From: JAUREX01 sp044356825
Lineage (GTDB): Bacteria; Pseudomonadota; Alphaproteobacteria; Rhodobacterales; Rhodobacteraceae
NCBI GenBank assembly: GCA_044356825.1
Contig: JBIKVM010000067.1
Location: 1-12,405 of the forward strand
DNA: 12,405 nt
Reading direction: 5' to 3'
Position 1 is the stretch's first letter. The number at the start of each line of letters is the position of its first letter. The notes beneath the pieces were generated by a model that made no database searches, was not told the DNA's origin, and saw nothing but the letters and a program-made list of their open reading frames with translations. A program made the position numbers and the translations under genes. Below, in pieces: positions 4,801 through 12,405 of the stretch.

Positions 4801-7344
4801 TCAGCCCGCCGCCCGCAGCACCTGCGCGGGGCGCACCGACAGCGGGCGCAGCACGAAGCCGAGGCTTGCCAGCAGCACCCCCGCCACCCCGCCCGCGACG
4901 ATGCCGATCGCCGAGAGGGGCTCGAACGCATAGGGCGCCTCCATCACGAAGCGCATCACCCCCCACCCCGCGAGGCCCCCGGCCGCGACCGCGACAGCCC
5001 CCGCCGCCGCCCCCATCAGCGCCGAGCGCAGCGCGAAGGAGGCGAGGATCCGCCGCCGCGACGCGCCGATCGTGCGCAGGATCGCGGCCTCGTAGACGCG
5101 CGCCTGCTCGCCCGCCGCGGCCGCCCCGATCAGCACGACGAAGCCGGTGATGAGGGTGACGCCCGCGGCCCAGGCCGTCGCCGTCGCGATGGTGCCGAGC
5201 GCCGCCGTCACCTGATCGATGGCATCGCGCACCCGGATGGCGGTGACGTTGGGATAGGCCCCCGCCAGCTCGCGCAGGAGCCGACCCTCGGCCTCGGGCG
5301 GGGCGTAGATCGTGGCGATGTGGGTGTGCGGCGCACCGGCGAGTGCCGAGGGCGACATCGTCATCACGAAGCCGATGCCGCCGGTCGAGAAATCGACCTC
5401 GCGCAGGCTCGTGATCGTGGCCTCGATGTCGCGACCGAGCACGTTGACCGTGATCCTGTCGCCCAGCCCGAGGCCGATCTCGGCTGCCTCCTCGGCGGCG
5501 AAGCTGACCTCGGCGGGGCCGCTGTGGTCGGGCGCCCACCATTCGCCCGCGACGACCTTGGTGCCCTCGGGCGGGGTCGCGGCATAGGTCAGGCCGCGGT
5601 CGCCCCGCACCACCCAATGCTCGCCCGCCACCTCGCGCGCCGGGCGGCCGTTGATCTCGGTCAGGACACCCCGCAGCATCGGCGCGGTCTCGACCTTCTC
5701 GACCTCCGGGTCGGTCCGCAGGCGGCCGAGGAAGCCCTCGATCTGGTCGGGCTGAATGTCGACGAAGAAATAGGCGGGCGCGCGTTCGGGCAGGTCGCGG
5801 TCGATCGCAGCGCGCAGGTTGGCATCAATCTGCCCCACCGCCGCCAGAACCGACAGCCCGAGCCCGAGCGAGAGGATGACCGAGGTCGCCTCTTCGCGGG
5901 GGCTCGCGATGGCGGCAAGGGCGAGGCGCAGCGCCGGCCGGCCGCGCACCGCGCCCAGATGGGAGGCGCGCCGCGCCAGCCTGCGCACCGCCCCCGCCAC
6001 GAGGACGAGAAGCCCGAGCGCCGCCGCGATCCCCGCCGCCGACCAGAGCGCGATCGCCGCCACGCCCGACAGCACCGCCGCCCCGCCCACGAGCAGAACC
6101 GCAAGCGCCGCCGTCGCCAGAAGGATCCCCCGTCGCGGCAGGGCGCGCGGTCGTCCACCGGCCGAGCGATAGAGAGCGGCCGCGCGCACCTCGCTTGCCG
6201 CGGCCAGCGGCCAGAGCGTGAAGAGAAGCGCGGTCAGCACCCCATAGAATGCCGCCTCGGCCAGCGCCGCGGGATAGGCCGCAAAGACCGCCGGCATGGG
6301 CAGGATCGGCGCCAGCAGCGGCCCCGCGCCATAGGGCACCGCCAGCGACAGCAGAAGCCCCGCCGTGACACCAACCGCCGTCAGCGCGCCGATCTGCGCC
6401 AGATAGACCCACAGGATCAACCGGCCGCTGGCGCCGAGGGTGCGCAGCGTCGCGATGGTCTCGGTCTTGCGGTCGAGATAGGCGCGCACCGCCGCCGACA
6501 CCCCCACGCCCCCGACCGCCAGCCCCGCGAGCCCCATGAGCACGAGGAAACTGCCCATGCGGTCGACGAAGGTCTCGACCCCCGGCGCGGCGCGGCGGCG
6601 GTCGGTCCAGCGCATGCCGCTGTCGCGAAAGAGCGCCTGCGCCTCGGCCTTCAGCGCCTCGAGGTCCGCGCCCGCCGGCAGGCGCAGCCGGTATTCGGTA
6701 TCATAGAGCGTGCCGGGCCCGATCAGCCCCGATTGCGCCAGATCCGCCGTCCGCACGATGGTGCGCGGCCCGAAGCCGAAGCCCCCCGCCGCGCTGTCGG
6801 GTTCGCGCACGAGGAGTGCCGAGAGGTGGAATTGCTGCAGACCGAGCGCAAAGCGCGCGCCCACCCCGATCCCGAGCCGCGCCGCGAGGATCGGGTCCAT
6901 CACCGCGCCGGGCAGCCCGTCCCGGGCCGCGAGCGCCGCGTCGAGGGCCATCGGCGGGTCGAGCGTCACGCTGCCAAGGAGCGGATAGGCGTCATCCACG
7001 GCCTTGACCTGCGTCAGCCCCCGTTCGGCCGCAGCACCGTCGCCGACCACGGCCATCGAGCGGAAATCGACGACCTCCGACACCGCATCGGCCGCGCGCG
7101 CCATGAAGGCGCGCTCTTCTTCGGTCGCGAAGCGATAGGTGAACTCAAGCTGCGCGTCGCCGCCGAGGATGACGGCCCCCTCGCGCGCGAGCCCCGCCTC
7201 GATCGCGCCGCGCACATGGCCCACGGCCGCGATCGCCGCGACCCCGAGCGCGAGGCAGGCCAGAAAGACGCGAAACCCGCGCACGCCCCCGCGCAACTCG
7301 CGCCGCGCGATGCGCAGCGCAAGCGTCATCTCGGCCCGGGTCAT
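4801..7344 (-). CDS. ybbP: FtsX-family ABC transporter permease, YbbP-like
   Basis: An 847-residue inner-membrane protein matching the large duplicated permeases of the YbbP/COG3127 type, partner of the YbbA ATPase. Layout: N-terminal membrane segment (26-44), a long periplasmic domain (about 50-260), then hydrophobic segments near 266-288, 312-336, 363-383, 406-427, 429-451 and 486-507. A second periplasmic domain (about 508-720) follows, then three C-terminal segments. This is the usual ten-helix FtsX-duplicated plan. ATLRTLGASGRLI (298-310) and AILRTIGASRRRI near the C-terminus are the paired cytoplasmic FtsX motifs after helices 2 and 8. The chain ends RPAQVLRAAG, typical of FtsX domains. 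The ATG at 7344 overlaps the ATPase stop as ATGA, supporting co-translation. The complex is thought to extract or move envelope lipids or lipoproteins. The exact substrate is not established. Confidence 0.9.
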   Translation of the reverse strand: MTRAEMTLALRIARRELRGGVRGFRVFLACLALGVAAIAAVGHVRGAIEAGLAREGAVILGGDAQLEFTYRFATEEERAFMARAADAVSEVVDFRSMAVVGDGAAAERGLTQVKAVDDAYPLLGSVTLDPPMALDAALAARDGLPGAVMDPILAARLGIGVGARFALGLQQFHLSALLVREPDSAAGGFGFGPRTIVRTADLAQSGLIGPGTLYDTEYRLRLPAGADLEALKAEAQALFRDSGMRWTDRRRAAPGVETFVDRMGSFLVLMGLAGLAVGGVGVSAAVRAYLDRKTETIATLRTLGASGRLILWVYLAQIGALTAVGVTAGLLLSLAVPYGAGPLLAPILPMPAVFAAYPAALAEAAFYGVLTALLFTLWPLAAASEVRAAALYRSAGGRPRALPRRGILLATAALAVLLVGGAAVLSGVAAIALWSAAGIAAALGLLVLVAGAVRRLARRASHLGAVRGRPALRLALAAIASPREEATSVILSLGLGLSVLAAVGQIDANLRAAIDRDLPERAPAYFFVDIQPDQIEGFLGRLRTDPEVEKVETAPMLRGVLTEINGRPAREVAGEHWVVRGDRGLTYAATPPEGTKVVAGEWWAPDHSGPAEVSFAAEEAAEIGLGLGDRITVNVLGRDIEATITSLREVDFSTGGIGFVMTMSPSALAGAPHTHIATIYAPPEAEGRLLRELAGAYPNVTAIRVRDAIDQVTAALGTIATATAWAAGVTLITGFVVLIGAAAAGEQARVYEAAILRTIGASRRRILASFALRSALMGAAAGAVAVAAGGLAGWGVMRFVMEAPYAFEPLSAIGIVAGGVAGVLLASLGFVLRPLSVRPAQVLRAAG

Positions 7345-8045
7345 TCCGCCGCCTCGCGCCGGGTCCGGCCGCTGTCGGCAACGACCTTGCCATCGCCAAG
7401 CTGCACCACGCGGTCGCAGCGCGCGGCAAGCTCGGGCGCGTGCGTGACAAGGACAAGCGTCGCGCCCTGCCGGTCGCGCAGCGCGAACAGCAGATCCATG
7501 ATCGCGGCGCCATTCGTCTGATCGAGGTTGCCGGTCGGCTCGTCGGCAAGCAGGATGGCGGGGGCGGGCGCGGTCGCACGCGCCAGCGCCACGCGCTGCT
7601 GCTCGCCCCCCGAGAGCTGCGCGGGATAGTGATCGGCCCGATGCCCGAGGCCCACGGCCGCCAGCGCGGCCCCTGCGGCCTCGAACGCGTCGGCCCGGCC
7701 CGCGAGTTCCAGCGGGGTCGCGACATTTTCAAGCGCCGTCATGGTGGGAATGAGGTGGAAGGACTGGAATACGATCCCCATATTGCCCATGCGGAACCGC
7801 GCGAGCGCGTCCTCGTCCATCGCCGTCAGGTCCTGGCCGAGGGCGCGCACCTCGCCCCCGGTTGCGCGTTCGAGACCGCCCATGAGCATGAGGAGCGACG
7901 ACTTGCCCGACCCCGATGGCCCCACGAGCCCCACCGTCTCGCCCCGCCCGATGCCGAGCGTGATGCCCCGCAGGATCTCAACGGGGCCGGCGTTGCCCGC
8001 AAGCGTCAGGCGCGCATCGACAAGGGTCAGGGCATCGGGCGTCAT
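7341..8045 (-). CDS. ybbA: ABC transporter ATP-binding protein, YbbA-like
   Basis: A 234-residue ATPase of the LolD/MacB-type subfamily, expected to drive the adjacent FtsX-like permease. Visible motifs: Walker A GPSGSGKSS (42-50), Q-loop Gln94 in IVFQSFHLIPTMTALENV (91-108), signature LSGGEQQR (144-151), Walker B AILLADEPTGNLD (163-175), and switch His202 in LVTHAPELAARCD. LLADEPTGNLD is characteristic of this subfamily. I chose ATG 8045 because GAGAGG sits about 9 bases upstream. The ATG at 8054 (adding MAE) has that sequence directly against it, and a frame open to 8102 has no better start. It is divergent from the esterase gene and overlaps the permease by four bases, the same gene order as tesA-ybbA-ybbP in Escherichia coli. 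Confidence 0.92.
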   Translation of the reverse strand: MTPDALTLVDARLTLAGNAGPVEILRGITLGIGRGETVGLVGPSGSGKSSLLMLMGGLERATGGEVRALGQDLTAMDEDALARFRMGNMGIVFQSFHLIPTMTALENVATPLELAGRADAFEAAGAALAAVGLGHRADHYPAQLSGGEQQRVALARATAPAPAILLADEPTGNLDQTNGAAIMDLLFALRDRQGATLVLVTHAPELAARCDRVVQLGDGKVVADSGRTRREAAE

Positions 8046-8112
8046 TTCGGCCATCCTCTCTGGTCTCTGGGTGCGATATGGGGCGTGGGCGGGAAATCGC
8101 AACCCGTGGGCG
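8046..8112. promoter_or_regulatory. Compact divergent promoter/start region between ybbA and tesA
   Basis: The two divergent genes leave only 25 bases between the chosen starts (8045 and 8071), or 67 if tesA begins at the GTG at 8113. Both promoters must therefore overlap each other or lie inside the opposite gene. AT-richer tracts GATATG (8075-8080) and GGGAAATCGC (8091-8100) stand out, but I cannot define -35/-10 pairs with confidence. The esterase start at 8071 has no purine-rich ribosome-binding site. Confidence 0.35.
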
Positions 8113-8754
8113 GTGCTGGCCCTTGCCGCGGCTCTTGCGCTCGGTCCGTTCGCGGCGCGGGCCGAACAGATCCTTGTCGCATTGGGCGACAGCCTGACCC
8201 AAGGCTATGGCCTGCCGCAGGAGGAAGGCTTCGTGCCGCAACTCGAAACCTGGCTGCGCGCGAGGGGGGCGGATGTGCGCGTCGTCAATGCGGGCGTCTC
8301 GGGCGACACCACGGCGGGCGGGCTGTCGCGGCTCGACTGGACGCTCTCCGAGGGGGCGGACGCGATGATCGTGGCGCTTGGCGGCAACGACCTGCTGCGC
8401 GGGATCGACCCCGACGTGTCGCGCGCCAATCTCGATGCGATCCTTGCCCGCGCGACCGAGAAGGGGGTGGCGATCCTGCTTGTGCCGATGGAGGCGCCGG
8501 GGAACTACGGCCCCGACTATCAGGCCCGCTTCGATGCGATCTTCCCCGACCTCTCGGCCCGCCACGGGGCCGCATTGGGCCCGAGCTTCCTCGCGCCCAT
8601 CGTCAAGGACATCGAGGATCCGGCCGCGGTGCGCGCGCTGATGCAATCCGACGGCCTCCACCCCTCGGCCGAGGGGGTCGCGCGCATCGTCGAGGCACTG
8701 GGGCCCCATGTGCTCGATCTGCTCGCCCGTGCCGGCGCGCGCGCGGGCGGCTAG
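8071..8754 (+). CDS. tesA: Periplasmic GDSL esterase / lysophospholipase-thioesterase, TesA-like
   Basis: A 227-residue SGNH/GDSL hydrolase, the only plus-strand gene here. Catalytic blocks are complete: block I ALGDSLTQGYG with the nucleophilic Ser, block II Gly in NAGVSGDTTAGG, block III Asn in ALGGNDLLRG, and block V Asp and His in SDGLHPSAEG near the C-terminus. Family members hydrolyse acyl esters, lysophospholipids and acyl-CoA thioesters in the periplasm. The GTG at 8071 gives a signal peptide with a basic n-region (two Arg), hydrophobic core LALAAALALG and cleavage after AARA, before EQI. A GTG at 8113 would leave only the hydrophobic core. Neither has a clear Shine-Dalgarno, so the start is uncertain. 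Upstream in-frame ATGs would lie deep inside ybbA. The stop is three bases from the end of mrr on the opposite strand. Confidence 0.9.
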   Translation: MRYGAWAGNRNPWAVLALAAALALGPFAARAEQILVALGDSLTQGYGLPQEEGFVPQLETWLRARGADVRVVNAGVSGDTTAGGLSRLDWTLSEGADAMIVALGGNDLLRGIDPDVSRANLDAILARATEKGVAILLVPMEAPGNYGPDYQARFDAIFPDLSARHGAALGPSFLAPIVKDIEDPAAVRALMQSDGLHPSAEGVARIVEALGPHVLDLLARAGARAGG

Positions 8755-8757
8755 CGG

Positions 8758-9665
8758 TCAGTCCTCGGCGAACCAGTCCTCGTCGATCGTGCAGACCGCG
8801 TGGCGGACGCGTTCGCGCACCCCGACCCGGTGGCGGATGAGCAGCCCCGCGAGGTGCTGGCCGTCGATCAGCACGACGCGCTGCTGCACCTTGCCGAGGA
8901 AATCGCGCGCCTCGCGCGAGAAGCCCGAGGTGGTGACGAAAACGCCCTTGGCCGCGCCTTCGCCCGTCAGCGTGCCGATGAATTGCTGGATGGCGGGGCG
9001 GCCCACCGTGTTGCCGGGGGCGTAGCGCTTGGCCTGGATGTAGACGGCATCGAGGCCGAGCGCGTCCTCGTAGATGATGCCGTCGATGCCGCCATCGCCC
9101 GAGCCGGGCGTCATCATCGCCTTCGAGAGATCGCCCCCGCCATAGCCCATGGCCGAGAGGAGATCGAGGATCAGCCGTTCGAACCGCTGGGGCGACAGCG
9201 CCGCGAGGCGGGTGAGGAGATCGTCGCGCAGCGCGGCGTCGAGGGCGGCGACGGCGGCGGCGATGGTTTCCTCAGGCGTGACGGGGGCGGGTTCGGGTGT
9301 GCTTTCGGGGCGCGGGGCGGCGCGCGCGGCGGTGCGCCAGTCCTCGAACCCGTCGAAGCGGGCGAGGAAGGCGCTGTCGAGCCGTTCGGGCGGTTTCCGA
9401 GCACCGCGCGGCCGGCCTCGGTGATGGCGTGGCGATTGCGGCCGGGGGAATGCAGCAGCCCCGCCTTCGAGAGGTAGGTGCGCGCCCAATGGGCACGGCT
9501 TTGCAGGATGGTGAGGCGACCGCTCGGCAAGAACTCGTCCGCCTCGGCCTCGGTCAGGGCGAATTCGGCGCGCAGGCGCGGCAGGCAGGCGGCGACGTTG
9601 GGCAGGCCCTCGCCGAAGAGGCGCAGGACCGGCAGCATGAGGGTTTCGTAATCGGGAACGGGCAT
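8758..9665 (-). pseudogene. mrr: Mrr-type type IV restriction endonuclease gene, interrupted by a single-base frameshift
   Basis: Two adjacent minus-strand frames together make one Mrr-like protein. The first, from ATG 9665 (AGGGA ribosome-binding site 9-13 bases upstream), encodes the winged-helix N-domain: MPVPDYETLMLPVL, then a helix-turn-helix-like RAHWARTYLSKAGLL and the wing NRHAITEAGRAVLGNRP (to residue 93). The second frame continues ERLDSAFLARFDGFEDW, a Pro-rich linker, and the catalytic domain: FERLILDLLSAMGYGG, GSGDGGIDGII (Asp195) and VYIQAKRYA (Gln211, Lys213), the PD-(D/E)xK-like core of Mrr. Restoring one C in the CCC run at 9390-9388 gives 302 residues, the length of typical Mrr (about 304), with no other defect. 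Intact Mrr cuts DNA carrying foreign methylation. The cause may be recent inactivation or a sequencing error. It is tail-to-tail with tesA and 106 bases downstream of dxs, with a TTGACC -35-like element at 9721-9716 but no good -10. Confidence 0.85.
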
Positions 9666-9771
9666 GGCGGAATTCCCTGCGTCGAATGCGGGGAGGCTAA
9701 CGGGGGGGCGGGGCCGGTCAACCGCGCGGCGGGAGGCCATGCGGGCGCTGGCACCCGGTGGCGGCGCGACC

Positions 9772-11688
9772 TCAGGCGCGCCGGTCGAGCCGGGCGACGC
9801 CGAGCGTCTCGAGGGTCTTGGCCACGATCTGCGCCGCGTCGAGCCCCGCGACGCGATACATGGCCTCGGGGCTCGCCTGATCGATGAAGATGTCGGGCAG
9901 CACCATCGCGCGCAGCCTGAGCCGCCCGGCATCGAGCGCGCCGAGTTCGAGCAGGTGCTGCGCCACATGCGCGCCGAACCCGCCGGTCGCGCCCTCCTCG
10001 ATGGTGATGAGCGCCTCGTGTTCGCGCGCGAGGCGTTCGATCAGCGCGGTGTCGAGCGGCTTGGCGAAGCGGGCATCGGCGACGGTGGGCGAGAGGCCGG
10101 ATTGGGCGAGCTGATCGGCGGCCTTCAGCACCTCGGCCAGCCGCGTGCCGTAGGAGAGGAGCGCGACCCGCCCCCCTTCGCGCAGGATGCGGCCCTTGCC
10201 GATCTCGAGCGGGGCGGGGCGGTCGGGGATCTCGACCCCCACCCCCTCGCCGCGCGGATAGCGCAGCGCGATCGGCCCCTCGTCATGGGCGGCGGCGGTC
10301 GCGACCATGCGGGCAAGCTCGGCCTCATCCCCCGCGGCCATGACGACGAAACCGGGCAGGTTCGCGAGAAAGGCGATGTCGAAGGCGCCCGCATGGGTCG
10401 CGCCGTCCGCGCCCACGAGGCCCGCGCGGTCGATGGCGAAGCGCACCGGCAGGCGCTGGATCGCGACGTCATGCACGATCTGGTCGTAGCCGCGCTGCAG
10501 GAAGGTGGAATAGAGCGCGCAGAAGGGGCGCAGGCCGCCCGCCGCCATGCCGGCGGCAAAGGTTACGGCGTGCTGCTCGGCGATGCCGACATCGAAGAGC
10601 CGCGCGGGGAAGCGTTCGGCCATCAGGTTCAGCCCCGTGCCCTCGGGCATGGCGGCGGTGACGGCGACGATGCGCGGATCCCCTTCGGCCGCGCGCAGGA
10701 GCGTGCGGGCAAATACGCTCGTGTAGCTTGGCGCGTTCGACTTCACGCGCACCTGCTCGCCCGTCAGCACATCGAAGCGGCCGGTGGCGTGGCCGCGGTC
10801 GCGCGCGGCCTCGGCCGGGGCATAGCCCTTGCCCTTGCGCGTCAGCACATGCAGCAAGACCGGCCCCGTCGCGCGCGCCTTGAGCGTGCGCAGCACCGGC
10901 AGGAGTTGGTCGAGGTCGTGCCCGTCGATCGGGCCGACATAGGAGAGGCCCAGCGCCTCGAACATCGTGCCGCCCATGGTCAGGCCCTTCAGCGCGTCAT
11001 GGGCGCGCCGGGCGCCCTCCTGAAAGGGTTCGGGCAGGAATTGCAGCGCCCCCTTGGCCATCGCGCGCAGGTCCTGAAAGGGCGCGCCGGCGTAGAGGCG
11101 CGAGAGATAGGCCGAGAGCGCGCCGACGGGCGGGGCGATCGACATCTCGTTGTCGTTGAGGATGATGAAGAGGCGCTTTTTCAGATGGCCCGCGTTGTTC
11201 ATCGCCTCGAAGGCCATGCCGGCCGACATCGCGCCATCGCCGATGACCGCGACCGCGTCGCCCGCCTCGCCGCCGAGGTCGCGGGCGGCGGCAAAGCCCA
11301 GCGCCGCCGAGATCGAGGTCGAGGAATGCGCCGCGCCGAAGGGGTCATAGGGGCTCTCGGAGCGCTTGGTGAAGCCCGACAGCCCCCCCTCCTGACGCAG
11401 CGTCCGGATGCGGTCGCGCCGGCCAGTCAGGATCTTGTGCGGATAGCACTGGTGGCCGACGTCCCAGATGATCTTGTCGCGCGGCGCCTCGAAGACGGCG
11501 TGCAGCGCGACGGTCAGTTCCACGACGCCGAGCCCCGCGCCGAGGTGGCCGCCGGTTTCCGAGACGGCCGAGATCGTCTCGGCGCGCAACTCGTCGGCAA
11601 GTTGGCGCAGTGCTGCGGGCGAGAGGCCGCGCATGTCCGAGGGCAGGCGGACGCGATCGAGCAGCGGGGTGGCGGGGCGGTCGGGCAT
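9772..11688 (-). CDS. dxs: 1-deoxy-D-xylulose-5-phosphate synthase
   Basis: A 638-residue cytoplasmic thiamine-diphosphate enzyme that condenses pyruvate and glyceraldehyde 3-phosphate to DXP. This is the first step of the MEP isoprenoid pathway and also feeds thiamine and pyridoxal synthesis. Visible landmarks: SETGGHLGAGLGVVELTVAL (43-62) with active-site His48, DVGHQCYPHKI (76-86) with His79, and GFTKRSESPYDPFGAAHSSTS. The thiamine-diphosphate motif GDGAMSAGMAFEAMNNAG runs 150-167. DVGIAEQHAVTFAAGMA carries the catalytic Glu of the pyrimidine domain, and DRAGLVGADGATHAG marks the transketolase C-terminal part. Length is normal for the family. The ATG at 11688 follows the ispA stop by seven bases, and its Shine-Dalgarno (TGAGG) is made partly of that stop codon, so the two genes are very likely translationally linked. 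Confidence 0.97.
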   Translation of the reverse strand: MPDRPATPLLDRVRLPSDMRGLSPAALRQLADELRAETISAVSETGGHLGAGLGVVELTVALHAVFEAPRDKIIWDVGHQCYPHKILTGRRDRIRTLRQEGGLSGFTKRSESPYDPFGAAHSSTSISAALGFAAARDLGGEAGDAVAVIGDGAMSAGMAFEAMNNAGHLKKRLFIILNDNEMSIAPPVGALSAYLSRLYAGAPFQDLRAMAKGALQFLPEPFQEGARRAHDALKGLTMGGTMFEALGLSYVGPIDGHDLDQLLPVLRTLKARATGPVLLHVLTRKGKGYAPAEAARDRGHATGRFDVLTGEQVRVKSNAPSYTSVFARTLLRAAEGDPRIVAVTAAMPEGTGLNLMAERFPARLFDVGIAEQHAVTFAAGMAAGGLRPFCALYSTFLQRGYDQIVHDVAIQRLPVRFAIDRAGLVGADGATHAGAFDIAFLANLPGFVVMAAGDEAELARMVATAAAHDEGPIALRYPRGEGVGVEIPDRPAPLEIGKGRILREGGRVALLSYGTRLAEVLKAADQLAQSGLSPTVADARFAKPLDTALIERLAREHEALITIEEGATGGFGAHVAQHLLELGALDAGRLRLRAMVLPDIFIDQASPEAMYRVAGLDAAQIVAKTLETLGVARLDRRA

Positions 11689-11695
11689 CGGGGCC

Positions 11696-12405
11696 TCAGG
11701 TCTTGCGGGCGACGACGAAGCGCGCCGTCTCGATCAGATCGGCCGCGCGGGGGCCATAGGGGGAGAGCGCGGCCTCGGCCTCGGCCACGAGGGCGCGGGC
11801 GCGGGCGCGGGCACCCTCGAGCCCCAGATGCGAGACGAAGGTCGCCTTGCCGGCGGCATCGTCCTTGCGCAGCCGCTTGCCGGCGAGGGCCGCGTCGCCC
11901 TCGACATCGAGGATGTCGTCGGCGATCTGAAAGGCAAGCCCGATCGCGCGCGCATACGCCGCGAGCGGTGCGGGGTCGGCCCCTGCGAGGATCGCCCCCG
12001 CCGTCGCCGACCAGCCGATCAGCGCGCCCGTCTTGCCCGCCTGCAGCGCGGTGATCCGTTCGAGCGTGAGCGGCGCGGCGGCCGTCTCGGCCGCGATGTC
12101 CTGCGCCTGCCCGCCCACCATGCCGTCGATCCCCGCCGCCGCCGCAAGGCCCGCGACCAGCGCGATGCGCCGCTCGGCGGGCCCGAGTGCGGGGCGCGCG
12201 ATGAGTTCGAAGGCCAGCGCCTGCAGCGCGTCGCCCGCGAGGATCGCGGTTGCCTCGTCCCATTTCACATGCACCGTGGGCTCACCCCGGCGCAGGTCGT
12301 CGTCATCCATCGCCGGCAGGTCGTCGTGGACGAGCGAATAGGCGTGCATCGCCTCGATCGCGGCGGCGGCGTCGATGGCGCCCGCCTGCGGGATGCCGTG
12401 CAGCG
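11696..12405 (-). CDS. ispA: Polyprenyl (farnesyl) diphosphate synthase, C-terminal 235 residues; start lies beyond the right edge
   Basis: A trans-isoprenyl diphosphate synthase joining isopentenyl diphosphate to allylic diphosphates. The first Asp-rich motif (FARM) is HDDLPAMDDDDLRRG, preceded by MHAYSLV. The second is FQIADDILDVEGD. Between them are WDEATAILAGDALQALAF, a GQAQDI motif and LQAGKTGALI, all conserved. Two residues within the first motif (the insert DDLPAMD) and its YSLVHDD context fit short-chain bacterial farnesyl diphosphate synthases (IspA). A geranylgeranyl-type product cannot be excluded, because chain length depends on residues just upstream of the first motif. About 55-60 N-terminal residues are missing at the window edge. 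The frame is open to the edge without a start. The product supplies quinone, hopanoid or carotenoid synthesis, in line with dxs immediately downstream. Confidence 0.93.
   Translation of the reverse strand, partial: LHGIPQAGAIDAAAAIEAMHAYSLVHDDLPAMDDDDLRRGEPTVHVKWDEATAILAGDALQALAFELIARPALGPAERRIALVAGLAAAAGIDGMVGGQAQDIAAETAAAPLTLERITALQAGKTGALIGWSATAGAILAGADPAPLAAYARAIGLAFQIADDILDVEGDAALAGKRLRKDDAAGKATFVSHLGLEGARARARALVAEAEAALSPYGPRAADLIETARFVVARKT

Noticed and set aside
4516..7521. A 1001-codon open frame on the plus strand antisense to the ybbP-like gene
   Set aside because: The translation is Arg/Pro/His/Asp-rich with no domain. It mirrors a well-supported membrane protein on the other strand, and such frames arise because high GC in third positions removes stop codons on the opposite strand.
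9664..12054. A 796-codon plus-strand open frame opposite mrr, dxs and ispA
   Set aside because: It spans three recognised genes on the opposite strand, has no recognisable motif and has low-complexity composition. It is a GC-driven shadow frame.
9772..12405. Part of a photosynthesis or carotenoid gene cluster
   Set aside because: Only dxs and ispA are visible. No crt, bch or puf gene is present, so this is just the common isoprenoid operon.
1..12405. CRISPR array, tRNA, rRNA, insertion sequence or toxin-antitoxin pair
   Set aside because: I read both strands and saw no regularly spaced identical repeats with spacers, no transposase motifs with terminal repeats, no cloverleaf or rRNA-like segments, and no small gene pair of that type.

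Overview
The window looks like chromosomal DNA of a high-GC alphaproteobacterium, most likely a member of the Rhodobacteraceae. This rests on the GC-rich composition, codon use dominated by G or C in the third position, the ispA-dxs pair, the phnC-phnD-phnE-phnE transporter order, and protein sequences that read like Rhodobacter-group homologues. This placement is by recognition, not by a search. All genes lie on the minus strand except one esterase gene, so most transcription runs from high to low coordinates.

Positions 1-2868 (minus) carry a phosphonate/phosphate-ester ABC import operon: phnC (ATPase), phnD (periplasmic binding protein), phnE1 and the start of phnE2 (two permeases), which runs off the left edge. 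GC-rich hairpins sit in the phnC/phnD and phnD/phnE1 gaps, while phnE1/phnE2 overlap by ATGA. Upstream of phnC (2910-2981) is a set of TGAC-like elements on an 11-base register, which I read as a PhoB-box array. This would place import under phosphate-starvation control.

Positions 3001-4407 (minus) encode an FAD-dependent amine/amino-acid oxidase-like protein. Its position next to the phn genes makes an aminophosphonate substrate possible, but this is not shown. Its ribosome-binding site lies inside a perfect 7-bp hairpin. The following 393-base gap (4408-4800) has no credible gene but holds two diverged direct repeats 175 bases apart.

Positions 4801-8754 form the conserved tesA / ybbA-ybbP arrangement: a divergent periplasmic GDSL esterase/lysophospholipase (plus strand), and an ABC ATPase with a large FtsX-type permease (minus strand, ATGA overlap).

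Positions 8758-9665 hold an Mrr-type (type IV, modification-dependent) restriction endonuclease gene broken by one apparent single-base frameshift. It lies tail-to-tail with tesA at a 3-base distance. Positions 9772-12405 carry isoprenoid genes: dxs (complete) and ispA (5' end beyond the right edge), 7 bases apart and in one operon.

I saw no tRNA, rRNA, CRISPR array, insertion sequence or clear intrinsic terminator with a U-tract. No obviously new multi-gene system is present. The best leads are regulatory: the phased Pho-box array, the SD-sequestering hairpin and the intergenic repeat pair. The frameshifted mrr is the other item to check.
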